Source: an uncultured Gammaproteobacteria bacterium (GTDB lineage: Bacteria; Pseudomonadota; Gammaproteobacteria; HK1). Taken from it: DNA of 64,000 nucleotides. How positions within the stretch are numbered: the first letter of the stretch is position 1; every line of letters starts with the position of its first letter. Positions 1 to 8,777 of this stretch are shown here, one piece after another. The stretch is from assembly GCA_947258715.1 (NCBI GenBank), contig CAMYJH010000022.1, forward strand, positions 96,181 to 160,180, in the 5' to 3' direction. The notes below the pieces were generated by a model. The model was not told the DNA's origin. It saw only the letters and a program-made list of their open reading frames with translations, and did not search any database. Both the position numbers and the translations under genes were made by a program.

Positions 1-130
1 TCATAGTCGTTATGCTCCGTTAGCACAAAGACGCTCAGCACCGCAGCTTACGGCCGCAGGGCGGCGCTCTCTCCCTGGCGGTACTTGAGTCAGGGCCGGG
101 AATCGAACTAGATATGGCGCGCATTGGACG

Positions 131-152
131 GAAGGCGCCCTCGAGGCGCCTT
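131..152. terminator. GC-rich hairpin upstream of the first gene
   Basis: An 8-bp perfect inverted repeat (AAGGCGCC / GGCGCCTT) has a 5-nt loop and is followed by TTTA. It looks like a short terminator for a gene lying before the window, or a 5' leader structure for the SDR gene that begins about 110 bases later. The rest of bases 1-262 shows no supported gene. Confidence 0.4.
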
Positions 153-262
153 TATGGGGAAGTCGCCATGCGTTCGCTCAAAGCTCGGGAAGTCGTACCG
201 CTCCGAGCAGCGGTTTGGATACCGTAATCCAAACCACGGGAGGCACGTAGGAGGCCTACTCC

Positions 263-1012
263 ATGGCGGAGAATCAGCCAGAAAGCAGACGCACCCTGAT
301 CCTAACGGGGGCGAGCCGGGGTATCGGTCATGCCACCGTGAAGCGCTTCTCCAGCGCCGGCTGGCGGGTGATTACCTGCTCGAGGCATGCCTTTCCGGAA
401 GATTGTCCTTGGGAAGCGGGTCCGGAGGATCACATCCAAATCGATCTCTCCGACCAGGAGAATACGCTTGGGGGCATCGTGGAGATGCGCAAGCGATTGA
501 ACGGGGCGCCTCTAAACGCACTGGTGAACAACGCCGGGGTCTCGCCCAAGGGGCCGAACGGCGAACGGCTCGATGCTATCCACACCAAGGCGGAAGACTG
601 GAAGCACGTCTTCCAGGTGAATTTTTTCGCCCCCATTCTGCTCGCCCGCGGGCTGATCGAGGAGCTCAAAGCGGGGAAGGGCACCATCATCAACGTGACC
701 TCCATCGCCGGAAGCCGGGTGCATCCGTTTGCAGGCGCGGCCTATGCCACCTCCAAGGCTGCCCTTGCCGCGCTGACGAGAGAGATGTCGGCTGACTTCG
801 GGCCCCACGGGATCCGCGTAAACTCGATTGCGCCTGGAGAAATTGATACCGCGATCCTCTCGCCCGGCACCGAGGAGATAGCGCGGCAGTTACCTTTACG
901 AAGGCTGGGCACCCCGGAGGAAGTGGCGTCCACCATTTATTTTCTCTGCTCGCCACAAGCGAGTTACGTCACCGGAACAGAAATTCAGATCAACGGCGGC
1001 GAGCACGTATGA
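263..1012 (+). CDS. SDR-family NAD(P)-dependent oxidoreductase
   Basis: This is a classical short-chain dehydrogenase/reductase of 249 residues, the usual family length. The cofactor motif TGASRGIG lies at residues 15-22, the structural NNAG motif near residue 92, and the catalytic Tyr-Lys pair in YATSK near residue 160. The C-terminal GTEIQINGG is the usual family ending. The ATG at 263 follows GGAGGCCTACTCC, a good ribosome-binding site. The gene sits about 50 bases before a class-III aminotransferase on the same strand, so the two are probably co-transcribed. The substrate could be an alcohol or 3-oxo intermediate in amine or amino-acid catabolism; this is inferred from context only. Confidence 0.9.
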   Translation: MAENQPESRRTLILTGASRGIGHATVKRFSSAGWRVITCSRHAFPEDCPWEAGPEDHIQIDLSDQENTLGGIVEMRKRLNGAPLNALVNNAGVSPKGPNGERLDAIHTKAEDWKHVFQVNFFAPILLARGLIEELKAGKGTIINVTSIAGSRVHPFAGAAYATSKAALAALTREMSADFGPHGIRVNSIAPGEIDTAILSPGTEEIARQLPLRRLGTPEEVASTIYFLCSPQASYVTGTEIQINGGEHV

Positions 1013-1064
1013 AGGCGGCTAAGTGCTCCGCCAACCGATCGGCAACCACGCGCGGAATGAATCC

Positions 1065-2447
1065 ATGACTCACGCTCCAAATTCACTCGCGGCAAAAGAC
1101 ATTGCCTATAACCTTCACGGTTACACCAACTGGGTGCTGCATCGCGATAAGGGCCCGCTTCTCATCACTGGCGGGGAGAACATCTATGTTTTCGACGACG
1201 AGGGAAACAAGTACATAGAAGGTCTGGCCGGCCTGTGGTGTGTCTCACTTGGATTCAGCGAGCCGCGACTGGTCAAGGCGGCGTCGCGCCAGCTGGAGCT
1301 CATGCCTTTCTCACACAACTTTGCCCACCGGGCGACCGAGCCCGTGATCGAGCTCGCGGAGAAGCTCGTCGGCATGGCGCCGGAGCCCATGGCGAAAGCG
1401 TTTTTCGTCAATTCCGGATCCGAGGCGGTGGACAGCGCCATTCGCTTCGTTTGGTATTACAACAACGCGCGTGGACGGCAGAAGAAGAAGAAGATCATTT
1501 CCCGCCTTCGCGGTTATCACGGTGTAACCGTGGCCGCAGGCAGTTTGACCGCAATACCAATGATGCAAAAGGACTTCGATCTGCCGCGGGAAGGATTTCT
1601 GCATACGGATACCCCGCACCACTATCGCCACGCCGAGCCCGGGGAATCGGAGCCGGCATTTTCCCGGCGCTTGGCGCAAAGTCTCGACCAGCTGATCGAA
1701 GAGGAGGGCGCCGACACGGTGGCCGCGTTTATCGCCGAACCGGTCATGGGTGCCGGTGGCGTCATCGTTCCGCCCGAAGAGTACTTCGAGCAGGTGCAGG
1801 CGGTGCTGAAAAAGCACGACGTGCTGATGATCGCCGACGAGGTCATTTGCGGCTTCGGACGCACGGGCAACCTGTGGGGCAGCCAGACCTTCAACATTCG
1901 TCCGGATATGGTGACCTGCGCCAAGCAGCTTTCTTCAGGCTACCTTCCGATTGCCGCACTCATGATTTCCGATGCGCTCTATGAGGTGATCGCGGAAAAT
2001 AGCAGGACGCACGGCGCGTTCGGCATGGGCTACACCTACGGGGCGCATCCGGTATCCGCGGCGGTGGCCCTGGAGACTTTGAACATTTACGAGGAACGCG
2101 ACATTGTCGCTCACGTACGACAGGTGTCTAAGACGTTCCAGTCACGTCTTCAGAATCTCAGCCAACACCCGCTGGTGGGACAGGCGCGCGGGATCGGCCT
2201 CATTGGCGCGGTGGAGCTGGTTGCGAACAAGGAAACCAAGGATCAGTTCGACCCGTCTGTTAAGGCCGCGCAAGTCGTGGCCGACCGGTCCCAGGCCAAC
2301 GGCTTGATCGTGCGCGGCCTGACGGGAGACGCCGTGGCCATATGCCCGCCGCTGATCATCGAAAAGAAGCAAATTGGAGATCTGTTCGATCGCTTCGAGC
2401 GGGCTCTCGACGAGGCGGAATCGGCCATTGGCGGCAAGTCGGCGTGA
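1065..2447 (+). CDS. class-III (omega-amino acid/polyamine type) aminotransferase
   Basis: This is a PLP-dependent class-III aminotransferase of 460 residues. The conserved block IADEVICGFGRTG carries the PLP-binding Asp, and the Schiff-base Lys is in TCAKQLSSGY. Overall sequence style (EGLAGLWCV, AAFIAEPVMGAGGV) resembles putrescine/omega-amino acid:pyruvate aminotransferases such as SpuC. I chose the ATG at 1065 because homologues start near its MTHAPN segment; an in-frame GTG at 1023 would add 14 residues. Paired with the upstream SDR and the gamma-glutamylation/aldehyde dehydrogenase cluster nearby, it probably removes an amino group from a diamine or omega-amino acid. The true donor is unknown. 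Confidence 0.9.
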   Translation: MTHAPNSLAAKDIAYNLHGYTNWVLHRDKGPLLITGGENIYVFDDEGNKYIEGLAGLWCVSLGFSEPRLVKAASRQLELMPFSHNFAHRATEPVIELAEKLVGMAPEPMAKAFFVNSGSEAVDSAIRFVWYYNNARGRQKKKKIISRLRGYHGVTVAAGSLTAIPMMQKDFDLPREGFLHTDTPHHYRHAEPGESEPAFSRRLAQSLDQLIEEEGADTVAAFIAEPVMGAGGVIVPPEEYFEQVQAVLKKHDVLMIADEVICGFGRTGNLWGSQTFNIRPDMVTCAKQLSSGYLPIAALMISDALYEVIAENSRTHGAFGMGYTYGAHPVSAAVALETLNIYEERDIVAHVRQVSKTFQSRLQNLSQHPLVGQARGIGLIGAVELVANKETKDQFDPSVKAAQVVADRSQANGLIVRGLTGDAVAICPPLIIEKKQIGDLFDRFERALDEAESAIGGKSA

Positions 2448-2535
2448 GTTCTGCCCCCGAGTGAACTACAACCCAGGTAAGTAACAATATTTAAGCGGCG
2501 CGGCTCCTCAATCTGCGTCCACATTCAGTTTCAAA

Positions 2536-3567
2536 GTGTCTTCATTGGCGGCGAAGAAACGTCTCAACTGGACCCGATGGCCGGACGAGCGACTGCTCGA
2601 TCTTCGGTTTCGCGATCTGGGAGTTCGGCTCGAGGGCACCTGGCTCGAGGAACGCTTCCATAAGCTCCAGCAGGAGCTCGATGCCCGCGACATCCGTATC
2701 CGGCCGCATTACTGGATCTCCGACGAATGGTTTTCGCCCGATGCCGTGACCGGGATCGCGGTGCCGTTCTACCTCACCCATCCCCGGCTCATGCGCCTCG
2801 AGCGCAAGCAGATCCTGAACGTGGAAGGTGGCAACAGGGCGAGCTGCCTTCGATTGTTACGCCACGAGATGGGCCACGTCATGGACCACGCATATCGCTT
2901 CAACCGGCGTCGTCAGTGGCAGCAGACCTTTGGCCGCTCGTCCTCCCCTTATCCAGACTACTACAAGCCGAATCCGGCCAGTAAGCGCTACGTCACCCAT
3001 TTGGATCACTGGTACGCCCAGGCGCATCCGGACGAAGATTTCGCGGAGACTTTCGCCGTTTGGCTGACACCAAAGTCCAACTGGAGGCAACGATACAAGG
3101 GCTGGGCGGCGCTGAAAAAACTCGAGTACGTGAACGAGCTCATGCAAGAGATTGCGGGTCAAAAGCCCAGGGTGCGCAACCGCTCCAGGGTCGACCCCGT
3201 CAGCAGGATGAGCAAAACACTGCGTGAACACTATGAGGAGAAGCTCGAACTCTACTCCGGTATGACCATCACCGACTACGACGCCGATTTGGCAAGGCTT
3301 TTCCGCGGCACGAAAACGCGAAACAGCGAAAAAGCGTCCGCGTTCCTGAGGCGGAATCGGGTGAGGATCCGCCGCATGGTGACCGAGAATACATCGGAAC
3401 ACCCGCTGGCGGTGGACATGGTCCTGCGTGAAATGATTCGCCGTTGTCGAGAGCTCAAGCTGCGCGTATCGGGTTCCGAGCGGCGGCTCATTGTCGATCT
3501 TGCCATCGTGCTCGCTGCCAGAAGCGCCGAGTACGTTTATCGGCGAAGGGACTGGCACGCGCTATGA
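2536..3567 (+). CDS. putative zinc-binding metallopeptidase
   Basis: The 343-residue protein carries a gluzincin-like motif HEMGH at residues 110-114, followed by DH. A second acidic element, DFAETFAVW, has Glu near 171 and is a plausible third zinc ligand. There is no signal peptide, so it is cytoplasmic. The start is a GTG preceded by no strong Shine-Dalgarno. Its stop overlaps the start of the ATP-grasp gene (ATGA at 3564-3567), showing translational coupling. The C-terminal 150 residues are basic and helical by eye, with no recognised domain. The metallopeptidase/ATP-grasp pairing recurs in proteobacteria, but I know of no established function; a peptide made by the ligase and trimmed by the peptidase is one idea. 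Confidence 0.8.
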   Translation: MSSLAAKKRLNWTRWPDERLLDLRFRDLGVRLEGTWLEERFHKLQQELDARDIRIRPHYWISDEWFSPDAVTGIAVPFYLTHPRLMRLERKQILNVEGGNRASCLRLLRHEMGHVMDHAYRFNRRRQWQQTFGRSSSPYPDYYKPNPASKRYVTHLDHWYAQAHPDEDFAETFAVWLTPKSNWRQRYKGWAALKKLEYVNELMQEIAGQKPRVRNRSRVDPVSRMSKTLREHYEEKLELYSGMTITDYDADLARLFRGTKTRNSEKASAFLRRNRVRIRRMVTENTSEHPLAVDMVLREMIRRCRELKLRVSGSERRLIVDLAIVLAARSAEYVYRRRDWHAL

Positions 3568-4571
3568 AAAAGCTCAAGGTTCTGGTCCTGGTGCACGCAA
3601 ACTTTGTTCCGCCGGAAGATGTCAGCAAACTGAGTGACGCAGAGCAATATGAGCTCAAGACCGAGCTGGATGTCGTTCAGGCTCTTAAAACGCTCGGTCA
3701 CCAGGCGCGGGTGCTCGGGGTGCTGGACGAGCTCCTTCCTATCCGCGAAGCGTTCGAGGAATGGCACCCGCATATCGTGTTCAATCTGCTGGAAGAATTC
3801 CGCGGTGAGGCCGTGTACGACCAGAACGTGGTCGCGTTTTTGGAGCTGCTCGGAGTTCCCTACACCGGCTGCAGCCCGCGCGGCCTCATTATCGCCCGGG
3901 ACAAGGCGATGTCGAAGAAGCTGCTCATTTATCATCGAATCCGCTGTCCGCGTTTCAAGGCGGCGCGCAGGGGCCATGCGGTGCGACGCCCGGCTAAGCT
4001 CGAGTTTCCCATCATCGTCAAATCACTCAACGAAGAAGCGTCCCGGGGTATTTCCAAGGCCTCCGTCGTCCACGACGACGAGTCGCTGATGAAGAGAGTT
4101 GAGTTTATTCATGATCGCATCGGCACGGACGCCATCCTCGAACAGTTCGTTCCTGGACGCGAGCTTTACGTCGGCATCTTGGGTAACGTTCGCCTCACCG
4201 CGCTTCCGGCCCGGGAGCTTGTGATGAAGGATCGCGAACCTGACGATAATTTAATCGCCACCGAACGCATGAAACACGACATTGCTTACCAGGAGAAATA
4301 CGGGGTCGAGATTGCGGCGCCGCAGTCGCTGCCGGATGGTGTCGAGCCGATGCTGGTGCGCCAGAGCAAGCGCATTTACCGCATCCTGGGGCTCGAAGGC
4401 TATGGGCGCATTGACTATCGGATGGACCCCGAGGGCCGGCTGCACTTTCTCGAGGCAAATCCCAATCCGGAAATCGCGCGGGAAGAAGAGTTTGCATCCG
4501 CCGCCGAAGCCGCGGGCTTGAGCTATGAGTCGCTGATACAGCGGATATTGAATCTGGGGTTGCGGCGCTGA
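3564..4571 (+). CDS. ATP-grasp ligase, D-alanine--D-alanine ligase-like
   Basis: The 335-residue protein has the ATP-grasp layout of D-Ala-D-Ala ligases: an N-terminal PreATP-grasp domain (KVLVLVHANFVPPED, then VFNLLEEFRGE), a central lysine in PIIVKSLNEEASRGIS, and a C-terminal metal-binding end LHFLEANPNPEI. Such enzymes join a carboxylate to an amine through an acyl-phosphate. The ATG at 3564 overlaps the metallopeptidase stop by 4 bases; longer in-frame extensions run antiparallel to known coding sequence and are unlikely. It is probably not the housekeeping Ddl, because it is coupled to a metallopeptidase and lies outside any cell-wall cluster. Its substrates are unknown; a dipeptide or amino-acid amide is likely. 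Confidence 0.85.
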   Translation: MKKLKVLVLVHANFVPPEDVSKLSDAEQYELKTELDVVQALKTLGHQARVLGVLDELLPIREAFEEWHPHIVFNLLEEFRGEAVYDQNVVAFLELLGVPYTGCSPRGLIIARDKAMSKKLLIYHRIRCPRFKAARRGHAVRRPAKLEFPIIVKSLNEEASRGISKASVVHDDESLMKRVEFIHDRIGTDAILEQFVPGRELYVGILGNVRLTALPARELVMKDREPDDNLIATERMKHDIAYQEKYGVEIAAPQSLPDGVEPMLVRQSKRIYRILGLEGYGRIDYRMDPEGRLHFLEANPNPEIAREEEFASAAEAAGLSYESLIQRILNLGLRR

Positions 4572-4656
4572 TGGCCAACAGAAATTTGAGTGAAGCCCGA
4601 TGTTGGAGCGGTCTTGCCCGCAGTTCCTTGAATCAGGCGGCTCGGTAATCTGCTTA

Positions 4657-4682
4657 GGAAGGTCTGATTTATCAGACCTTCC
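4657..4682. terminator. bidirectional hairpin terminator
   Basis: An 11-bp perfect stem (GGAAGGTCTGA / TCAGACCTTCC) closes on a TTTA loop. It lies between the convergent ATP-grasp gene (+) and deformylase-like gene (-), so it can terminate both. No poly-U tract follows on the plus strand. Confidence 0.6.
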
Positions 4683-4769
4683 TTAGCTAAGCAGGGATGC
4701 GCCGCCGAATCTGATGACTGTAAGTCATTGGATTCGTGAGGCAAGTGGAAACCGCGTTTTCACTTGTCG

Positions 4770-4804
4770 ACTCTGAAAATTCCAGGGATGGAATTATTCA
4801 GAGT
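4770..4804. terminator. second hairpin in the same convergent gap
   Basis: An imperfect stem pairs ACTCTGAAAATTCC with GGAATTATTCAGAGT around a 6-nt loop. It lies some 45 bases from the end of the deformylase-like gene and probably serves that minus-strand transcript. No gene is seen in 4572-4850. Confidence 0.4.
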
Positions 4805-4850
4805 TTCCCTCATTTAAGTGAACCGCCGATAGATTTCCGGGCCTTAAGCG

Positions 4851-5405
4851 TTAACTATCCCCAATCGTGTAATCCACCTGCCGGGTAAAAGCGTCGCGGT
4901 TGGCTTCGAATACTTCCCGGCTGACCAGGGACTGGCGATCCACCGCCCGGTCCACGGCTAGAATTCCATCCAGGTGATCGATCTCGTGCTGAAGCAGCTC
5001 GGAGGTCGCCCGGTCGAGTCTCTCCCATATATGGACCTTACCCTGCTGGTCGCTGAATTTGACCGAAATAGAGTCGCTGCGAGATACGCGCACCAGCAGA
5101 AATGGGAAGCTCATGCAGTCGTCCCAGAGGGTAAAGGTCCGCACGTCGCGCCAGAGGATGACCGGGTTGACCATGGTGTGCCGGCGGCCGTCGAGATTCA
5201 GGGCGATGAATCGCTTTGATATGCCTATCTGGGGTGCGGAAATGGCGCGGCCGAAGGCGTGAACTTTGCGGAAGTCTTCCAGGGTGGCGGCGAGGATCTC
5301 GCGCGCGTGGAGGAACTCCGGCTCGTTGAGGTCATGAACCGGCGCACTGATCTCGCGAAGGCGCAGGTCGCCGATGAGCAGCACGTTGGCCGGTGCCGGG
5401 GGCAT
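4851..5405 (-). CDS. peptide deformylase-like metalloprotein
   Basis: This 184-residue protein has the three peptide deformylase motifs in order. Motif 1 is GRAISAPQIG (Gln59). Motif 2 is DDCMS with the metal-ligand Cys97, where the canonical form is EGCLS. Motif 3 is HEIDH at 140-144, with two metal-ligand His and the catalytic Glu141. All four catalytic and metal positions are present, so it is likely active on an N-formyl or related N-acyl substrate. The altered motifs 1 and 2 suggest a divergent paralogue rather than the housekeeping Def. It is a single gene converging on the ATP-grasp operon, with the histidine kinase gene behind it on the same strand. Confidence 0.82.
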   Translation of the reverse strand: MPPAPANVLLIGDLRLREISAPVHDLNEPEFLHAREILAATLEDFRKVHAFGRAISAPQIGISKRFIALNLDGRRHTMVNPVILWRDVRTFTLWDDCMSFPFLLVRVSRSDSISVKFSDQQGKVHIWERLDRATSELLQHEIDHLDGILAVDRAVDRQSLVSREVFEANRDAFTRQVDYTIGDS

Positions 5406-5476
5406 GAGGGAAAGTGTACTGTTTTTTTCAGCGTTACCCCAAGTCGAGCCCGGCTGTTCGTCAGAGATTCTCTGGA

Positions 5477-5545
5477 GATGGTAGACAGTGCCGCGCAGTT
5501 AACGCCTCCAACCCTATCTACCATCTACCATCTACCGTCTACCTT
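5477..5545. repeat. heptamer CTACCAT-type repeat at the kinase 3' end
   Basis: CTACCAT-like heptamers run through about 5514-5543, and an inverted partner (GATGGTAGACAG) starts at 5477. The block supplies the stop codon and last codons of the minus-strand histidine kinase. Similar CTACC(A/G)T units recur at about 27010-27032. Confidence 0.6.
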
Positions 5546-7019
5546 CTTCCCGCCACACCGGCAGCGCAAAGCGGAAAGTCGCGCCCTGTCCCGGAGCGCT
5601 CTCCACTCGAAGCTCGCCGTGGTGCAGCTCGACGATGCGCTTAGCGATGGAGAGCCCAAGGCCTGTGTGGCCGCTTCCCCGGTGTTCATTTCGTACCTGG
5701 TAGAAGCGATCGAATATGCGCGATTGTGCCTCTGCGGGAATGCCTTCACCACTGTCGCAGACGGCGAACTCGACTTTTCCGTTGCGCCGGGTAATAGGTA
5801 TGTGAATGTGTCCGTCGGCAGGTGTATGGCTCAAGGCATTTTCGATGAGATTTTCCAGCACCCGCTCCACCAGGGCGACATCCCCGGACACCAGCGGCAC
5901 GGCGCCGTTGAAATCGACCTTCAGATTAATGTTTTGCTGTGTCGCTCTGAGACGGAATTTCTGCACCACGTCCTGAACCAAATCGGTGGCCGAGAAAGGT
6001 TCGCTTTCCGGCTTGTGCTCTGGGGCTTCGAGCTTGGCCAGCTCAAACAGCTCCGCCACCAGCCTGCGCAAACGTTCGCTGTGACGCAGCGCGGTCTGCA
6101 GGTACTCGTTCTGTTCCTCGTCGGTCAGGTCCGCTGACTTCATCTGCAGGGTCTCCAGGTAGCCGTGCAGCGAAGCGAGCGGCGTGCGGAGGTCGTGGGA
6201 CACATTGGCCACCATTTCGCTTCGCAGCGTGTTCTCGCGCTTCAGCGCGGCGATTTGCTCCACGATACGTTTGGCCATGTGATCGAAGCTTCCCCCGAGC
6301 TGATCGATTTCGTCCCCTTTGTCCGAATGCGCTGTTTGGGCATAGGGTTCGTAATCGGAAAATCCGCTGCGGCGAAATCGATCCATTGTCGCCGTCAGCC
6401 GACGGAGGCGGCGGGTGAGCAGGTGAAATACCAGCAGGCCGGCGATCAGTCCGAGCGCCAGGCTGCCGGCGATGGCGTAGCTGCCGAATCGAAGAAAATG
6501 GCTTTCTCCGAGCAGCGCGTCCACGGAGTCGAACTGCTCGCCGCGCAGAACCACGTACAGATAGCCTTGGGTCTCGTCTGAAGAGGGAACCGGGGTGACC
6601 GAGAAAGCCTTGCGCCGATCGTGGCTGCGGGGATCGTCGCCCAGGATGGGAAAGGAAGCCTTGCCGCTCATGAACGCGTAAATGGGATCGAGCGAGACGC
6701 GCTTGCGTTTGACCTTTTCCGGATCCGCGGAGAAGGACAGGATTCTTCCTTCCTCGTCGAGAAGATAAATCTCGATGCTCGGATTGATGACCATGTACTC
6801 GTGGAAGGTTTCCTTCAACGCGTTTTCGTTGATTCTTCCTTCAGCGACGAGGTCGCGGTCGGCGACCAGGTTTTTCGCCAGATCTCGATTCAGATTCTGG
6901 TTGACTTCTTCCAGGTAGTGGCGGGTGGCCGAAATGGTGACCATGGTGTAGACGACACCGATGGAGGCGAGCAGCAGCACCAGCACGAGAGAGAGTTTGG
7001 CGTAGAGTGAGCGTGGCAT
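5532..7019 (-). CDS. sensor histidine kinase (two-component system)
   Basis: This 495-residue inner-membrane kinase has an N-terminal membrane helix (about residues 5-28), a periplasmic sensor of about 150 residues, a second helix near 180-200, a HAMP linker, a HisKA domain with phospho-acceptor His near 275 (VSHDLRTPLAS), and a HATPase_c domain (NLIENALSH, DSGEGIP, GLGLSIAKR). I chose the ATG at 7019 (MPRSLYAK) over an upstream start because it gives a clean first membrane helix. It follows the response regulator gene at 7140-7859 by 120 bases. The signal is unknown; a role in controlling the neighbouring amine cluster is possible but unproven. Confidence 0.93.
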   Translation of the reverse strand: MPRSLYAKLSLVLVLLLASIGVVYTMVTISATRHYLEEVNQNLNRDLAKNLVADRDLVAEGRINENALKETFHEYMVINPSIEIYLLDEEGRILSFSADPEKVKRKRVSLDPIYAFMSGKASFPILGDDPRSHDRRKAFSVTPVPSSDETQGYLYVVLRGEQFDSVDALLGESHFLRFGSYAIAGSLALGLIAGLLVFHLLTRRLRRLTATMDRFRRSGFSDYEPYAQTAHSDKGDEIDQLGGSFDHMAKRIVEQIAALKRENTLRSEMVANVSHDLRTPLASLHGYLETLQMKSADLTDEEQNEYLQTALRHSERLRRLVAELFELAKLEAPEHKPESEPFSATDLVQDVVQKFRLRATQQNINLKVDFNGAVPLVSGDVALVERVLENLIENALSHTPADGHIHIPITRRNGKVEFAVCDSGEGIPAEAQSRIFDRFYQVRNEHRGSGHTGLGLSIAKRIVELHHGELRVESAPGQGATFRFALPVWREEGRR

Positions 7020-7077
7020 GGTCTGAAAAAGTAATACCTGACGGATGAGGCAGGATGCGAGCGAAATCAAAGTCCGC

Positions 7078-7100
7078 TGTAGGAGCGAGCTTGCTCGCGA
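7078..7100. repeat. REP-like palindrome between regulator and kinase genes
   Basis: The sequence TGTAGGAGCGAGCTTGCTCG matches the extragenic palindrome common in pseudomonads and other gammaproteobacteria. It sits between two genes of one two-component operon, where such elements often stabilise the upstream message. A related GTAGGAGCG element occurs at 43147-43171. Confidence 0.65.
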
Positions 7101-7139
7101 TTCATTAAATCGAACTTACCGATATACATACGATTTACG

Positions 7140-7859
7140 TCATTTCCCCGTTCCAAGCTCATCATTGAACTTATACCCCACTCCCCACACCGTGATGATG
7201 AACTCCGGCCGTGACGGATCCGATTCTATCTTGGCCCGCAGCCGGTTGATGTGCGAGTTGACCGTGTGCTCGTATCCTTCGTGGTTGTAACCCCAGACCT
7301 GGTCCAAGAGCTGAACCCGGTTGAAAACCTTGCCCGGCGCGCGGGCGAAGTGGAGCAGCAGATCGAACTCCTTCGCCGTCAGGGTCACGTCGCGTTCTTC
7401 GATGTGCACCCGGCGTCGCTCCGGGTCTATGACCAGCGGTCCGCGTTTTATAGGTCCGGCATCGATAGCCTCCGGAGTATGGCTTTCCAGGGCTTCCACC
7501 CGCCGAAACAGCGCCTTCACCCGCGCCACCAGCTCGCGGACGCTGAAGGGCTTGGTGAGGTAGTCATCGGCGCCGATTTCCAGACCGAGAACGCGGTCGA
7601 GCTCGGTGGACCTGGCCGTGAGCATGAGAATCGGAACGTAGCCGGGCAGCGCACGGATTTGTCGACACAGGCTCAAGCCGTCGAGACCGGGCAGCATCAG
7701 ATCAAGCACTACTAGATCAAAGCGATCCGATTTGAACCGCTCCAGCGCTTTCGCGCCGTCAGTGACCAGCTCGGCGTGACATTGAATATCGGCCAGGTGA
7801 AGCTCAACCAGTCGACCGATCTCGCGGTCGTCTTCGACCACCAGCGCTTTACGCTTCAT
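7140..7859 (-). CDS. OmpR-family response regulator
   Basis: This 239-residue protein has an N-terminal receiver domain with acidic pair Glu9/Asp10-Asp11, phospho-acceptor Asp53 (VVLDLMLPG) and Lys in TKPFS. A C-terminal winged-helix DNA-binding domain follows (VTLTAKEFDLL, VNSHINRLRAKIE, VWGVGYKF). It lies first in a minus-strand operon with the sensor kinase, so it is the cognate partner. Upstream bases 7860-8017 separate it from the DUF1989 gene that ends there, and must carry its promoter. Regulated genes cannot be read from the sequence. Confidence 0.95.
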   Translation of the reverse strand: MKRKALVVEDDREIGRLVELHLADIQCHAELVTDGAKALERFKSDRFDLVVLDLMLPGLDGLSLCRQIRALPGYVPILMLTARSTELDRVLGLEIGADDYLTKPFSVRELVARVKALFRRVEALESHTPEAIDAGPIKRGPLVIDPERRRVHIEERDVTLTAKEFDLLLHFARAPGKVFNRVQLLDQVWGYNHEGYEHTVNSHINRLRAKIESDPSRPEFIITVWGVGYKFNDELGTGK

Positions 7860-8017
7860 GTCTGTAACGGATTAGCAGTCAAACGAGTGCCCTACTTTAC
7901 CGCTTTGCGACCCGCCTTAGCACGTCGGCTCGGGCCGAGTCGGCCGGCGTTATAAAATTGTTAACAATTCGTGCGAAGGGTGTGAGCGACGCGCCACGAA
8001 GCCGGGTCCAGGTTATA

Positions 8018-8629
8018 TCAGGCCTGGATTTCCACCCGGATCGGCGAAGGGTTCCCGTCGTTGCAGGGGTTGTTCACTTGAGGGCAGTTGGAAATCACCG
8101 CCAGGGCACGCATTTCGGCCCGGAGCTCAACCCGGTCGCCAGCCTTGGAGCGGCTTTCAACGAACACCGTTTGGGCCAGCTTGCCGTCGACGCCCACCGG
8201 AACATTACAGAAGAAATTGATGTTGGGAACAATGTCGCGGCGGTCCATGCCGTAGGCTGCCAGCGCGCGGAGAAAATTCTCCCGGCACCCGGGGCAGGCG
8301 TGCACGCCATAGAGCATGGCGTTGCTGGGCGCGCTGCAGCAGCCGCCGATGGTGTCATGACCGCCACAGGTGTCGGCGACGAGGGTGAAAATGGGACGGG
8401 CCTCATCGGAAAAGAGCACGTGCCCCTCGGTCAGCGCCAGCGTTCCGGCGGCCTTTAGCGTATTGGGGGCGTGGTAACGTTCCTCGGTCCGATCCGCGTT
8501 GTAGCAGAGAAAATCGACCCCCTGCCGGCCCTCGAGATCGATAATGCGCAGCCGCTGGCCTTTCTCGACGATGCCCGACCACGGCTTTCCCGGCGGGACG
8601 ATCTCACTGCTCATCGGCATGCTCATCAT
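8018..8629 (-). CDS. DUF1989 / urea carboxylase-associated family protein
   Basis: The 203-residue protein has the DUF1989 signature: a histidine-cysteine cluster in GGHDTIGGCCSAP and HACPGCREN, plus the conserved PNINFFCNV segment. The family accompanies urea carboxylase and amine or amino-acid catabolic genes; its reaction is not established, though metal binding by the Cys/His set is likely. It is the last gene of the minus-strand amine/aldehyde cluster, separated from the upstream aldehyde dehydrogenase by a repeat-filled gap of about 135 bases. Several in-frame ATGs lie close together (MMSMPM), so the start could shift by a few residues. Confidence 0.85.
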   Translation of the reverse strand: MMSMPMSSEIVPPGKPWSGIVEKGQRLRIIDLEGRQGVDFLCYNADRTEERYHAPNTLKAAGTLALTEGHVLFSDEARPIFTLVADTCGGHDTIGGCCSAPSNAMLYGVHACPGCRENFLRALAAYGMDRRDIVPNINFFCNVPVGVDGKLAQTVFVESRSKAGDRVELRAEMRALAVISNCPQVNNPCNDGNPSPIRVEIQA

Positions 8630-8640
8630 GACCGGTAAGG

Positions 8641-8777
8641 CGTGATGCGTGATCCGGAAGAGGTAACGCGTGATGGGTGACGCGTAACGCGAAAAGAGGC
8701 ACGGGGAATTGACAAGCCACGTAGGCCGATTACGCTCAACGCATCACGCATCACGCATCACGCATCACCGCATCACG
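8641..8777. repeat. inverted clusters of TGATGCG/CGCATCA heptamers
   Basis: About 8641-8692 holds degenerate GTGATGCG units and about 8735-8777 holds five head-to-tail CGCATCA units in opposite orientation. Together they can fold into a long imperfect hairpin between the DUF1989 and aldehyde dehydrogenase genes. The last units encode the final residues and stop of the aldehyde dehydrogenase. The same heptamer family recurs at about 11530-11565 and 11628-11648. Confidence 0.65.

Noticed and set aside
124..795. 223-residue plus-strand frame over the first SDR
   Set aside because: It overlaps the SDR in another frame, and its composition is that of a GC-rich shadow.
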